Source: Methanoculleus bourgensis MS2
GTDB lineage: Archaea; Halobacteriota; Methanomicrobia; Methanomicrobiales; Methanoculleaceae
Direction of reading: 5' to 3'
NCBI RefSeq assembly: GCF_000304355.2
Contig: NC_018227.2
Coordinates: forward strand, 620,001 to 684,000
Length of the DNA stretch: 64,000 nucleotides
Shown here: piece by piece, positions 42,288-51,495 of the stretch
How the letters are laid out: each line of letters opens with the position of its first letter
How positions within the stretch are numbered: position 1 is the first letter of the stretch
Translations under genes and position numbers: made by a program
The notes under the pieces: generated by a model
What the model was told of the DNA's origin: nothing
Database searches by the model: none
Seen by the model: only the letters and a program-made list of their open reading frames with translations

Positions 42288-43127
42288 ATGGCTTCCGGAC
42301 TGCCCACAACGCCGGACGAGATCCGCCAGGTCATCCGAAGATCAAATGATGTCTCGTTTACCGTAAACCGCAACCAGTATACGGTTCAGGAACAGGCGAC
42401 ACTCGCTGAGCTCTGGGAGCGTGTCCCCTGCACCTGTGATGACGACTGCACATGCAGAAAATTTGGATGTACCTTCCACTGGAGGATCCGTGAGGGTCTC
42501 ACATTCACAGACATCCTCCCTGGCTACCTGCGGATGTTTGTTGACAAGAGAGCACATGACCTTCTGGTCGAGTTGTTGGAAGCACAAGCCCCCGACCTGT
42601 CGAGACTGCTGCCCAGATACAAGGGAGCATATGATGTGCTTGCATGGTGTCGTGATATCTGGGACACGATCTACCCGGAAGCGGTGGCATACAATCATAC
42701 ACTCCTCTGCGACGACTGGGCACCTCCATTCTGGCGGGAACGATGGCAGTTCCCTATCTGGGCACCGGTGTACAAAGCAAAGATGATGTCACTGCTGGTC
42801 CCGGACACCGCCATCCCTTACGACACCGCCTCGCTTACGGCAATCAGAGATGCATTCCAGATCACTCTGGATGCACAGTACAGTGTCTTTTTGAAACACC
42901 TCCGTCAGTACTGTATTGGTGTCTTGGAGGGAGGAGGGATTGACCTTGACGGGTTCCGCCACCTTGATGCACCGGGCGATACGGGCACCTTCCACCCGGG
43001 CCTCATCACCCGGCCAAAAGCCGGATTTGTATATGGAACGGGGTTTCTACCACTGGAGCGCCCGATCTCCCGGGTTGTAGATAAGATCTTTTACCAACCG
43101 GGTTTTACTCGTGAAAGAACATGGTAG
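42288..43127 (+). CDS. Unknown protein with a cysteine cluster
   Basis: 279 residues, no family recognised. A Cys-rich segment near residues 48-62 (CTCDDDCTCRKFGC) may bind zinc or iron-sulphur. The rest is helical with many aromatic residues (WAPPFWRERWQFPIWAPVYK). It is the last gene of the operon and starts 2 bp after the nuclease stop. Its conservation with neighbours would show whether it belongs to the system. Confidence 0.7.
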   Translation: MASGLPTTPDEIRQVIRRSNDVSFTVNRNQYTVQEQATLAELWERVPCTCDDDCTCRKFGCTFHWRIREGLTFTDILPGYLRMFVDKRAHDLLVELLEAQAPDLSRLLPRYKGAYDVLAWCRDIWDTIYPEAVAYNHTLLCDDWAPPFWRERWQFPIWAPVYKAKMMSLLVPDTAIPYDTASLTAIRDAFQITLDAQYSVFLKHLRQYCIGVLEGGGIDLDGFRHLDAPGDTGTFHPGLITRPKAGFVYGTGFLPLERPISRVVDKIFYQPGFTRERTW

Positions 43128-43221
43128 CGTTACCTATGGTTGGCATACATCATTCAAACCGTGCGGAATGCCGGATCAAAGCGAGAGACGAACTTTATGA
43201 ATAAAATAAAAGTGAGGGGTG

Positions 43222-44997
43222 TCAAACTTTGCCAAATATAGAAGACCTCAAAGCCTTATCACACATAACTTTCTGCATCTTTTGGTTTACCTCCTGTATT
43301 GGGATTAACCCCTTCGAGGCGATGTCAAAGGTCAGGAATTTGACCTGAACACCCTCCAGATCGCAGAACATCTCCTCGAGCCAGAGCAGATCGCTCATAT
43401 GTCTAATGGCAGCAGTATTGTCGATGACGACGTAGACTCTTGCAGGCTTATTGCGATCTAATTCATATTTCAACACAGTCTCCGACAGATGGTTGATGAG
43501 CTCTTTTCCATTTCTGTCCCCGGCAAACAGCGTCTCTATCTCGTAATACCCATTGCCCTTCTTATCAAAAACGTCCGGAATGAAAAGTTCGGGGCTGGAG
43601 CTCGATTCCTGGGGCTTTTCGGTATGAATGGCTTTTCTTATCTCCGTAATAGTCTTCAACTGATATTTTTCAGAGAGGTATCGGACAACATAGCACTTCA
43701 TCAGATAGTGCTCATCGGACTCTCTGGATCTCTTTTTTGTCACGATCTGATACAGCCTGTTTTCTCCTCTGGTAAATGAGGTGAACACTTTCTCGTACTC
43801 TGCCCTACACTTTTTGTTGAAGACTACGTCCAGGTCATATGAAGAGATGTGCGTCCCCCTGCTTCCCCCATCGCGATAATGAGCAATTACCGGGGGTTCT
43901 TCCTTAACTCGTGCGCAATTGCCCCAGAAGATTGATGAAAGCCATCTCTTCTTATCGATTGAAAGGGAATTGGGCTTAACGACATGTATATCCAGGAGAT
44001 GGCCGATCTCAGATGCAAGCCGCTCTTGGACCAATAACCGGCAGTTCTCAAAGAGATCCTCTCTTCGGGACTTGAAGATAATGAACCCATAGTCTGCGGC
44101 GATTGCCCTCCTCAGGAAGTCACGCAGATTTTTTGGTCCAAACCACTTCTTTGCTTCCTCCTGGCTAAAGTAATCAAGATCCAGCGTGATAAGGTGACGG
44201 CCTGGATCTGCCCACTTGTCTAAATAGGTCACAATGGTTTCGTCCAGTCTGCTGACAGGCTGTAATCTCGGATCACCGCCTACCTGTTCCCGGTAGATAC
44301 GTAGACAACAGGTCTCAAAACTGGCCAGGGTGTTATCCTCGGGTCGCTCTTTGTAGAGAATGATCTTTGGCCGCCGGGTCGATAGATCGTCGTTTTTGAT
44401 CCCAAACAGGTACTGCATGACATCTGGAGGCTCCTCAGGTATGCCGGCGCCCCCTCCGGATGGTGAGTCGGGCGAGGTTGTCTCCGGGGTTTCCTCTGTG
44501 TCTTCACTATCAGCCGAAGTCTGTTCACGGAGCGTTGCGTATGTAGTGACCCAGTGCTCCTGGACATTGCTAGCACATTCGGTCCAGGTATTATGGAGAA
44601 CTGGAGCGGACTGTTGAAGACTCACCACAGGGACGTAAAAGTGGACATCTTCTTTTGATATTGAGTGAATATGATCGTCCAGCACAACCTTGCTCATGGT
44701 GATACTCCCCGGCCGTAAGCGGAGTATCGGCACACTCAGGTCCAGGGTGCTCTGCCGATGGATTTCAGGAACGGTGCAGTCGAGTTCAATTTTTGGGGGG
44801 TATTCTTTTGCTTGCTCCGGGAGTTTAACAATCGGGACGCTAACCACAGGGATAAGTTCGCCTTCAAAAAGAGATTCCTCTAATTCCAGCCCGTCGTTCA
44901 TATCACCTTCCGGTTCAGGTCTGGTATCTGCATGTATGCCCGGGGGATATCCACCGGGCATCCGCCCGCTGATCTCTTTATTCGTTCTCATGGACAT
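43222..44997 (-). CDS. Unknown protein with possible PD-(D/E)XK-like C-terminal domain
   Basis: 591 residues. Residues 30-200 are acidic and low complexity (Ser/Thr/Glu/Pro). The C-terminal part has HYLMKCYVVRYLSEKY, then FIPDVFDKKGNGYYEIETLF, resembling a PD-(D/E)XK core with ExE in place of ExK, followed by VYVVIDNT. The fold assignment is tentative. It is the last gene of the minus-strand run led by viperin and lies 36 bp after the preceding gene. Confidence 0.65.
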   Translation of the reverse strand: MSMRTNKEISGRMPGGYPPGIHADTRPEPEGDMNDGLELEESLFEGELIPVVSVPIVKLPEQAKEYPPKIELDCTVPEIHRQSTLDLSVPILRLRPGSITMSKVVLDDHIHSISKEDVHFYVPVVSLQQSAPVLHNTWTECASNVQEHWVTTYATLREQTSADSEDTEETPETTSPDSPSGGGAGIPEEPPDVMQYLFGIKNDDLSTRRPKIILYKERPEDNTLASFETCCLRIYREQVGGDPRLQPVSRLDETIVTYLDKWADPGRHLITLDLDYFSQEEAKKWFGPKNLRDFLRRAIAADYGFIIFKSRREDLFENCRLLVQERLASEIGHLLDIHVVKPNSLSIDKKRWLSSIFWGNCARVKEEPPVIAHYRDGGSRGTHISSYDLDVVFNKKCRAEYEKVFTSFTRGENRLYQIVTKKRSRESDEHYLMKCYVVRYLSEKYQLKTITEIRKAIHTEKPQESSSSPELFIPDVFDKKGNGYYEIETLFAGDRNGKELINHLSETVLKYELDRNKPARVYVVIDNTAAIRHMSDLLWLEEMFCDLEGVQVKFLTFDIASKGLIPIQEVNQKMQKVMCDKALRSSIFGKV

Positions 44998-45033
44998 GTA
45001 TAAACCCTCTTTTGTGATTCTTCGGACCTCCCA

Positions 45034-46155
45034 TTAGGCATAATTGGTGGAACGAATATACAGCGCCGGTCGTAACCCAACCTTCTTTTCCTCGTAATCT
45101 GTGCCCGGGTAACGTTTTATCTCCAGAATCGTCAGACCCGTGAAGAGATAAGGGGCAGCGATACGGAGGAAGTGCTGAAGGCTCATTTCACAAGCACGGT
45201 AAAAATTCCTCGAATCACCGGCATACCCCAGAACGTTAAGCCCGTTATCAGTGAGGTAGTATTTCGTTACCTCAAATGCCTCGCTCAGTGGTTTCAGACT
45301 GTTATTACTCGTGCGGACGGTTTCGACGAACTCATCCCGCAGTGATGGAACTTGACCGCCAAATAATGCAAAGGTGGACAACTCATCCCAGGCAATCTGA
45401 TTCATCTTATAAAGGCTGTCGGCGAACCCTTCTGGCGTATGTCCGATCAAAACCATATCCCCCTGATACGCTGTTTTGTCGACCTCAGGGATCTCGGCCA
45501 CCATCAGCCCTAACAGTGCTACCACCGCATCGAAATGTATTTTTAACCGCGGATAGGCCTCGATGAGGAAAAATTTTGGCGTTAGGCGGGTACTCATGGC
45601 AAAGAACGTATGATAGTTGTATGTCGCTGAGATCTTGATCAATTGAGAATATACCGTCTCGAATTCGTTTATGATACTCTCCGGCTCCTGGATGAAACCG
45701 TTAAGGACGTCCTCACCAATTTCAGGAGGAGCGTGGCCTACCACTCTGAGCATGTTACCGCTTAAACTGAGAACGTCGCTCAACCTATCAAGGATCAGCG
45801 GCTGAGAGAAGTGAATCTCGATATGGTGGAGAGTATCAGTATCGGGCTCCTTACATAACGAAACCCAGAGACGAGGGTCGATATATACTCCGATACGTTC
45901 TTTATAAAACTCGGCGAGGCTATTCTCGGCATATTCGCCATCCGGAGCTACTCCCCCGAGAAGTATCTTCTGGATACCCTTATTCTCTAAAAATGCGTCT
46001 GTAAAAGAGTTTCTCAATTTTTCCTTTAAATAATGAGAAAAATTAGTGATCTTGAGCGCTGCAGTGTGGAGGGGAAGGATCTCCGAGGCGACAAATTCTT
46101 TCCACGCGCCATCATCAGTATAATTAAAACCAAGCACTTCATCATATGTGGCCAT
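45034..46155 (-). CDS. Hypothetical protein, unknown family
   Basis: About 373 residues, no recognisable motif, no signal peptide or clear membrane helix. ATG 46155 (MATYDEVLGF) is preferred over a TTG at 46164. It lies 270 bp after the TPR-HEPN gene and 36 bp before the nuclease-like gene on the same strand. Confidence 0.7.
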   Translation of the reverse strand: MATYDEVLGFNYTDDGAWKEFVASEILPLHTAALKITNFSHYLKEKLRNSFTDAFLENKGIQKILLGGVAPDGEYAENSLAEFYKERIGVYIDPRLWVSLCKEPDTDTLHHIEIHFSQPLILDRLSDVLSLSGNMLRVVGHAPPEIGEDVLNGFIQEPESIINEFETVYSQLIKISATYNYHTFFAMSTRLTPKFFLIEAYPRLKIHFDAVVALLGLMVAEIPEVDKTAYQGDMVLIGHTPEGFADSLYKMNQIAWDELSTFALFGGQVPSLRDEFVETVRTSNNSLKPLSEAFEVTKYYLTDNGLNVLGYAGDSRNFYRACEMSLQHFLRIAAPYLFTGLTILEIKRYPGTDYEEKKVGLRPALYIRSTNYA

Positions 46156-46424
46156 AATCAACACCAGACAACCGAATGGTTAGCGAATAAGGCGATATAA
46201 CTTCCGTTTGCATCTTAGAACACGAATACACTATCTTGCCGAACCGGGCAATCGAAAATACTGGAGAAAAATCCGCCATCACAAAAAATAGCTCCAATAT
46301 GGAGATTTTCGTTGTGCTGGCCGATTTATTGAGAGGGGGATCGTACGGATATCCGGCGAGTCCATTTTTCTTTCAGATCAATATCCGCCCTTCCCAACCC
46401 GCATGTATCCCGCACTCACGCAGA

Positions 46425-49373
46425 CTACAAATCCCCGCCTGGCCTGGAGACTATGCCAATGATATCGTTAATGATCTTCACCATCTCGCCCCTCTTCTCC
46501 ATCACCTCATCCCTGCTGTAGAATGAGATGTGCGCCGCCCCATTTCGCTCAAGAGAAAGGTTCCGGCACAGTTTCCCGAGTTCATTGAGAATCTTCATAG
46601 AGAACCCCCTCTCCTGTAGCATATCAGAGAACGCCAGGGTAACCGGGTTTGCCCGGGTCTTCCTGATGTCGTTGCTGAGGTATCCCCACTGACCAAGGGC
46701 AAGCGACTTTTCGTCATTCCCAAGCACAGTCTTCAAGGTGAACGGGAGAGGAGGAATCTTCTTTTCATCAGACCCCTTCCAGAACATTGCCCGGACTCCA
46801 TTCTGGGGATCACTGTAGAACATGTTGTCCGACCGGATCCGTTCACGGATGGGAAGAAGAAGGCTCTCATGAAGCAGTTTCTCAACGCCCTTCCCGTACT
46901 GGATAACAACCGGCCCAAGATCGTAGATGCCTCTCTCAGGCCCCTTATACACGCTGAAGAGCAGCCAGTCCCCGGTCCTGAAGATGGAGCGGATCTCCTC
47001 AGAGTCGATGCGTGGTAGACCGATGACGTGGGCGGAGAGCTTGTCGATCTCCTCTTTCAGCTCCTGGTACGCCTCATTCTCAGGATCCAGCTCACACGCC
47101 TTGCTGATATCGGCGCTGGCGCGGTCATATTCCATCAGGTAGGTATGGCATTGTGCCATGCCGGCATACGCTTCTGAATACTCCGGTTCAGCCTTCTGTG
47201 TGCGCTCGAACCACTCACAAGCAGCTTGGTGACCCCCCTCCACAAGGAACGACACACCGATCATAGAGAGTACTCGGGCTCTTTCAGATGGAGTTTCAGA
47301 CCTCTCATGAGCGACCTGGAGCCATTGCCGCGCCTCCGTGCTTAAACCGTACCCGAGAAACACTTCCCCGATGAGGAGTGCCGGGTTGCTGGGAAGATCC
47401 ATCGAGTCGAACTCCTCCATGAACACCTGTAAAAATTGGGTTGAGAGAGCAGTGTTATCCCACATTGCTGTCTCACGCACTATCTGATTCAGGACAACAA
47501 CATGCACCGGCTCTTCCCCCTTGTAATGCCTCCTGGCGCAACATCGAAGGGCAGCGCGGATCAACTCGATCCCCTCATGGTCAACCTCCCCGTTGACCAA
47601 TGTACCGAGCAGTGCAGCAGCTATCCAGCAGAGTGCTTCCTGATGGGGAGTATCCGCATGCTCCGCAGCAAGTCGGTAGAACTCGATCGCTGGACTGATC
47701 TGCCCTGCATGTCGGCACAGGGCCGCTTTCTCCTGGTACAGCTTCGACGTAGGTCCGAGCGCGAGGAGCCTATCATTCCATCGGTAGGCATCGGCATGCT
47801 GAAAAGACCGTACTGCATTTTCATAGCGTCGCTGGTAGATCTCTGATCGCTTTTGTAACTCGATACGCTTGATTCGGCGGAAATCCGGGTCATCGAGTGT
47901 CATCGTGAGTAGATTCAGCCGATCAAGGGGTATACTTAAGCTGGTAGTTTCCAGATCTGGCAGAGATGCAAATTCAATCAAGTAGTTATATTCCAGATCA
48001 TAATGCCCGGTTCGGCGGCAGGCCTCAGCGAGGTTGTATATAATGGATGCACGGATCTCCGCCGGAAGTCGTTTTGCATCTGCCTCGATCTGTGCGATCT
48101 CCTTTCGGAAGATCTCACTTCCGCGGACATAGTATCGCATCTCCGCACAGTTCTTACGCTCAATAAACTCCTTGTAAATCTGATTTGCGGGATCAAGCTT
48201 CTTCGTTAGTTTCAGGGAGATCTCATACCACTTAAGAGCGGCTTTGTAGTCCTCGAACTCGCGATAGCAGGTTGCAACGACACTGGCAATGAAGTATTTT
48301 TGGCCCCCCTTCTTTTCACGAGAGTATGCACATTCACCTATCTTTGCAGCGTGCTCATAGAGGGTTGCATAGAACAACTGATTCAGTTTGTCCTGGCAAT
48401 ACCAAGAGATATTCAAACCAAGATCGGTGATTGCAGATAACATATCCTCCCTTATTGTAAAGGGATAATCGCCATTCAGAGTGGCTACCTTTTCTTCACG
48501 GGATAGGGTTAAAAACCACTCATACCCTGCGATGGTGGTCAGGTCAACCTCAAACTTCCAGAGGGCCGCAGGATCCTTGTGCTCGGTATGCAGGTCAAGT
48601 ATACTCCCCCCAAATATCGCCTTTTCAAGCGTCTGCTGGAACGGGAGCATCCATACGATGCACTCATGAAGTGACATCTCAGGAAGGGCCTGATCGCTTG
48701 TGGCAAAGTACCTCCCCCGGAACTTGAGGTTCTGGAAGAGGTATCTGTGGGAAGCGAGAAGGATATCATCGATGAAACCCGCCGCTGGAAAAAGAGGATC
48801 GTCAGATGCCATCTGATGGCCGTAGTAGCGACCGGTCTTCAGGTCGAGCATCAGGCGACGTATCGCCATGATCTCCAGGTCATTGTCAACCCTGCTCTCT
48901 GCGTCCTCCAGACGTGCCTGCAAATACCGCATCTTACTCTCGCGTTCACGTTCAGCACGTTCCTGATTGTACTGCTCTATCTCTGCAGGGTTCTCTGAGA
49001 AGCGGGCAACTTCTTCAAACGGGTTTTTACCCATCTCGATTGCTCTCTGCATGATCTCGGTCGAGCCCTTGGGACCAAGGGGTTCATCATCAGAGTACGG
49101 TATCCGGGCAGTCTCTCCGAAGAGAAGGAGGATGATCTCCCGGATTCTCTGCTGAACAGCAGGATTGTCGTTTACTGCATCCATGACGTGTAAAACAAAT
49201 CCAGGATCCCTTTTGTAACGGACCAGCAGCCAGTTCTCCAGTGCATGGTCGATAAACCGCTCACGCTTCTCTTCATGTGAAATGTCCTGAACCGACCGGA
49301 GGAACTCATGATCGGAATATATGGAGTACGACTCCCAGAGAAAGTCCCGAAGGATAGTAGAATTTAGTTCCAT
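46425..49373 (-). CDS. TPR-repeat protein with a C-terminal HEPN-like domain
   Basis: 982 residues. Tetratricopeptide repeats fill much of residues 350-800 (for example YKAALKWYEISLKL, SEAYAGMAQCHTYLMEYDRASADISKACELDPENEAY in part). The C terminus has CRNLSLERNGAAHISFYSRDEV, with an RNGAAH (Rx4H) motif typical of HEPN ribonucleases. The TPR part would sense a partner or phage product and the HEPN part would act as effector. ATG 49373 is chosen over the longer frame to 49424 because GGGGAGATGT precedes it. It lies 118 bp downstream of viperin. Confidence 0.75.
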   Translation of the reverse strand: MELNSTILRDFLWESYSIYSDHEFLRSVQDISHEEKRERFIDHALENWLLVRYKRDPGFVLHVMDAVNDNPAVQQRIREIILLLFGETARIPYSDDEPLGPKGSTEIMQRAIEMGKNPFEEVARFSENPAEIEQYNQERAERERESKMRYLQARLEDAESRVDNDLEIMAIRRLMLDLKTGRYYGHQMASDDPLFPAAGFIDDILLASHRYLFQNLKFRGRYFATSDQALPEMSLHECIVWMLPFQQTLEKAIFGGSILDLHTEHKDPAALWKFEVDLTTIAGYEWFLTLSREEKVATLNGDYPFTIREDMLSAITDLGLNISWYCQDKLNQLFYATLYEHAAKIGECAYSREKKGGQKYFIASVVATCYREFEDYKAALKWYEISLKLTKKLDPANQIYKEFIERKNCAEMRYYVRGSEIFRKEIAQIEADAKRLPAEIRASIIYNLAEACRRTGHYDLEYNYLIEFASLPDLETTSLSIPLDRLNLLTMTLDDPDFRRIKRIELQKRSEIYQRRYENAVRSFQHADAYRWNDRLLALGPTSKLYQEKAALCRHAGQISPAIEFYRLAAEHADTPHQEALCWIAAALLGTLVNGEVDHEGIELIRAALRCCARRHYKGEEPVHVVVLNQIVRETAMWDNTALSTQFLQVFMEEFDSMDLPSNPALLIGEVFLGYGLSTEARQWLQVAHERSETPSERARVLSMIGVSFLVEGGHQAACEWFERTQKAEPEYSEAYAGMAQCHTYLMEYDRASADISKACELDPENEAYQELKEEIDKLSAHVIGLPRIDSEEIRSIFRTGDWLLFSVYKGPERGIYDLGPVVIQYGKGVEKLLHESLLLPIRERIRSDNMFYSDPQNGVRAMFWKGSDEKKIPPLPFTLKTVLGNDEKSLALGQWGYLSNDIRKTRANPVTLAFSDMLQERGFSMKILNELGKLCRNLSLERNGAAHISFYSRDEVMEKRGEMVKIINDIIGIVSRPGGDL

Positions 49374-49491
49374 TACATCTCCCCTCAGCGCTGTTGACGA
49401 ACTATGCGCCGCTCCACCCCTCAATCACAACCGAGAATTGGAGAGAGGATGATATGAAACCCTGCCATTCGCGTTTTTGAGAAGGACCCCT

Positions 49492-50325
49492 TCACCATGC
49501 ATACACCCCACCCCTGCCGAGGTACAGTACCGGATCAACGTACTCCATAACCCCCGAGTGCAACACATCTGCAAGTGGATACTTCCGGATCACCCGCCCG
49601 GTGTCTGTCTTCACACAGCCTCCGGGAGTGATCATGAAATACGAACCCTCAATCATCGCAGACGACTCAAATACCGGCTGCACACCTCCACGGAGAATGA
49701 CATCTGCGTGACGGGCACAAAATGTCTGGAACTGTTTATCGGTCACCGCGAGGTCAGCCATCGCACCATCATTCTCACCCTGTATGTGGAGCATCTGGAG
49801 CACTTTCCAGCGGTCGGGAGAGGTTCTCTGGATGAAGTCTGCCATGTCCTCCTCCCATGTAAGCCTGGTGACCGTCGTGTTGATCTTCAGTCGGATCCCG
49901 GCTTCCCTGACGGCATCCGACAGGCCGATGCAGTGCTGGACATGTTGCCCGTAACCACGCCCGAGGCGTTTCTCGGTTGACTCGGATGCCGAGTCCACTG
50001 ATAGCGCGATCCAGTCGATACACGCAGCGTGCTCCCCAATGAGCTTCTGTGAGAGCAAGGAGCCGTTTGTGGTGATCGAAACGGTCATCCCGAGATCCCG
50101 TGCGGCACGGCAGTAATCAAAGAGGCGTGGGTGCAGCAGGGGCTCACCACCCGCAAAGTTGATCTTCTCCATTCCTGCATCTGCAAGATGTGAGAGGATC
50201 GTAAGACCTTCAGAGAATGATACTGGTTGTTCACCAAGGTTCCGGGCGAAACAGAAACGGCAGGAGTAGTTGCAGGTGGAGATCAGATGCCAGTTGACGG
50301 ACCGGATGACAGAATGTGCAGGCAT
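49492..50325 (-). CDS. Prokaryotic viperin (radical SAM, ddhNTP synthase)
   Basis: 277 residues. The radical SAM cysteines are C18, C22 and C25 (STCNYSCRFC). Viperin-specific blocks are present: SVNWHL, GMEKINFAGGEPLLHP, RWKVLQMLHIQGEN and the C-terminal LGRGGVYAW. Human viperin has very similar INFSGGEP, RWKVFQCLLIEGEN and RGGKYIW. Viperins convert CTP, UTP or GTP to 3'-deoxy-3',4'-didehydro nucleotides that stop phage RNA synthesis. It heads a minus-strand run with TPR-HEPN, an unknown protein and a nuclease-like protein. A CARF-wHTH gene is divergent from it, 93 bp away. Confidence 0.93.
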   Translation of the reverse strand: MPAHSVIRSVNWHLISTCNYSCRFCFARNLGEQPVSFSEGLTILSHLADAGMEKINFAGGEPLLHPRLFDYCRAARDLGMTVSITTNGSLLSQKLIGEHAACIDWIALSVDSASESTEKRLGRGYGQHVQHCIGLSDAVREAGIRLKINTTVTRLTWEEDMADFIQRTSPDRWKVLQMLHIQGENDGAMADLAVTDKQFQTFCARHADVILRGGVQPVFESSAMIEGSYFMITPGGCVKTDTGRVIRKYPLADVLHSGVMEYVDPVLYLGRGGVYAW

Positions 50326-50418
50326 GCATTACGATTCTAGAGGAGAATATCATCACCCTTCTTTGAAATTGTTTTTAAAATCGGAAACAAATTAAACAAC
50401 CCGGATGTATCATCTCCT
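50326..50418. promoter_or_regulatory. Bidirectional promoter region between viperin and CARF-wHTH
   Basis: 93 bp, AT-rich in the centre (GTTTTTAAAAT at 50371-50381 and AAATTAAACAAC nearby), consistent with TATA boxes for both directions. This is a natural place for binding by the CARF-wHTH protein. Confidence 0.45.
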
Positions 50419-51201
50419 ATGAGCCATCCGCACCTCCTCTTCATGAGTGCAGGAGAGCGCATCAACCAGACCTTTCCGATCTGCGTAAAAAGCCTCGAAG
50501 GAATCACCCATACGTTCATTGTGGTCGAAGAAGGGGTCTATCATGACCTGCCGGATGACCCTGAACACCTGAGGCCAGTAAAACCGCAGATCCGCCAGGC
50601 CATCGAAGGTGTGCGAGCGATTTGCGAGCCGCTGGCAATCTCATTTGCTGTAATCCGGACACCTGACACAACGATCCACTCCATCCGCGACGCCGTCCTC
50701 ACTACTACACGCCGGTACCCTGTAGCGCGTTACTCGTTCAACCTGAGCGGAGGAACAAAGATGCTCTCCCTCTCCCTCTTCATCATGGCCCTCTGGCTCG
50801 ATGCCCGGATCTACCTGACACCATCAGACGACCGCATCGAACAGGTTCTCATACCGAGAATGCACCTTGATGATGTCAGAAGGAACCCTAATTATGCAAC
50901 TGCTCTCTCAATTCTCTCGCGTAGGGGCACAGGAAATTGGACTTCCCGACAGGATTTTAGCAGGGAACTGGAGAAAGACTACCGACCTTCACGGTTCTCA
51001 GGCGACCAGGGGGTCACCCGCAGTCCAAACCGCGGGACAGTTACAAAGATCCTGCAGCAGCTCATTGAGTGGAACCTCATCGAGGAGTCATTCTGCCGCA
51101 ACAGCAGAAAGGCAAAACAGTACCGATTGACGCTCCACGGTGAATTTGCCTGGAAGGTGCTACAGGCAGAGGAGCAGGATGTTATACAGGAAGCAGAATA
51201 G
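50419..51201 (+). CDS. CARF-domain plus winged-helix regulator (Csa3-like)
   Basis: 260 residues. Residues 1-150 form a CARF-like Rossmann domain with the ligand loop SFNLSGGTKMLSLSLF near 106-121. Residues about 170-250 form a winged helix (TVTKILQQLIEWNLIEE). CARF domains usually bind cyclic oligoadenylates made by type III CRISPR, but no CRISPR array or cas gene is in the window. Being divergent from viperin, it is the likely local regulator. Ligand unknown. Confidence 0.78.
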   Translation: MSHPHLLFMSAGERINQTFPICVKSLEGITHTFIVVEEGVYHDLPDDPEHLRPVKPQIRQAIEGVRAICEPLAISFAVIRTPDTTIHSIRDAVLTTTRRYPVARYSFNLSGGTKMLSLSLFIMALWLDARIYLTPSDDRIEQVLIPRMHLDDVRRNPNYATALSILSRRGTGNWTSRQDFSRELEKDYRPSRFSGDQGVTRSPNRGTVTKILQQLIEWNLIEESFCRNSRKAKQYRLTLHGEFAWKVLQAEEQDVIQEAE

Positions 51202-51275
51202 TTGCACATCCTGGAAACAGTTTCCGGCCACAGTTAAGTGGTTCCCATTACACTCGTAGAATGGAGGTGAGCAAT

Positions 51276-51404
51276 GTGAGTAAGAAAGGAACAATGACAC
51301 CAGATGCGGCACGGCGAATCCAGGCCTCCGCCGACCGGAGCGGCACCAACCAGGGGTTTAAGTCTCGGGCAATGTCCTCTGCCACAAAGAGCTCCAAAAA
51401 ATAA
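51276..51404 (+). CDS. Small SMP-like protein (42 residues)
   Basis: GTG start at 51276 preceded at the right spacing by GGAGGTGA (51263-51270); the stop is TAA at 51402-51404, followed by a T run. The peptide reads VSKKGTMTPDAARRIQASAD, then RSGTNQGFKSRAMSSATKS. This resembles short seed-maturation (SMP)-type proteins widely found in archaea (TPDAAARIQ... FKSRA pattern). An ATG at 51261 is in frame upstream but would place the ribosome site inside the gene. Function unknown; stress-related in relatives. Confidence 0.6.
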   Translation: MSKKGTMTPDAARRIQASADRSGTNQGFKSRAMSSATKSSKK

Positions 51405-51413
51405 CTTTTTTTC
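51402..51413 (+). terminator. Poly-T terminator after the SMP-like gene
   Basis: A run of seven Ts directly after the stop codon followed by further pyrimidines, typical of archaeal intrinsic termination. Confidence 0.4.
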
Positions 51414-51495
51414 TCTCGAACCCCTCCTCACCCACCAGTCCCAAAAACCTATCATAAACCTTATTGTCTGCAACAGAGATGATCCATTACGTCCT

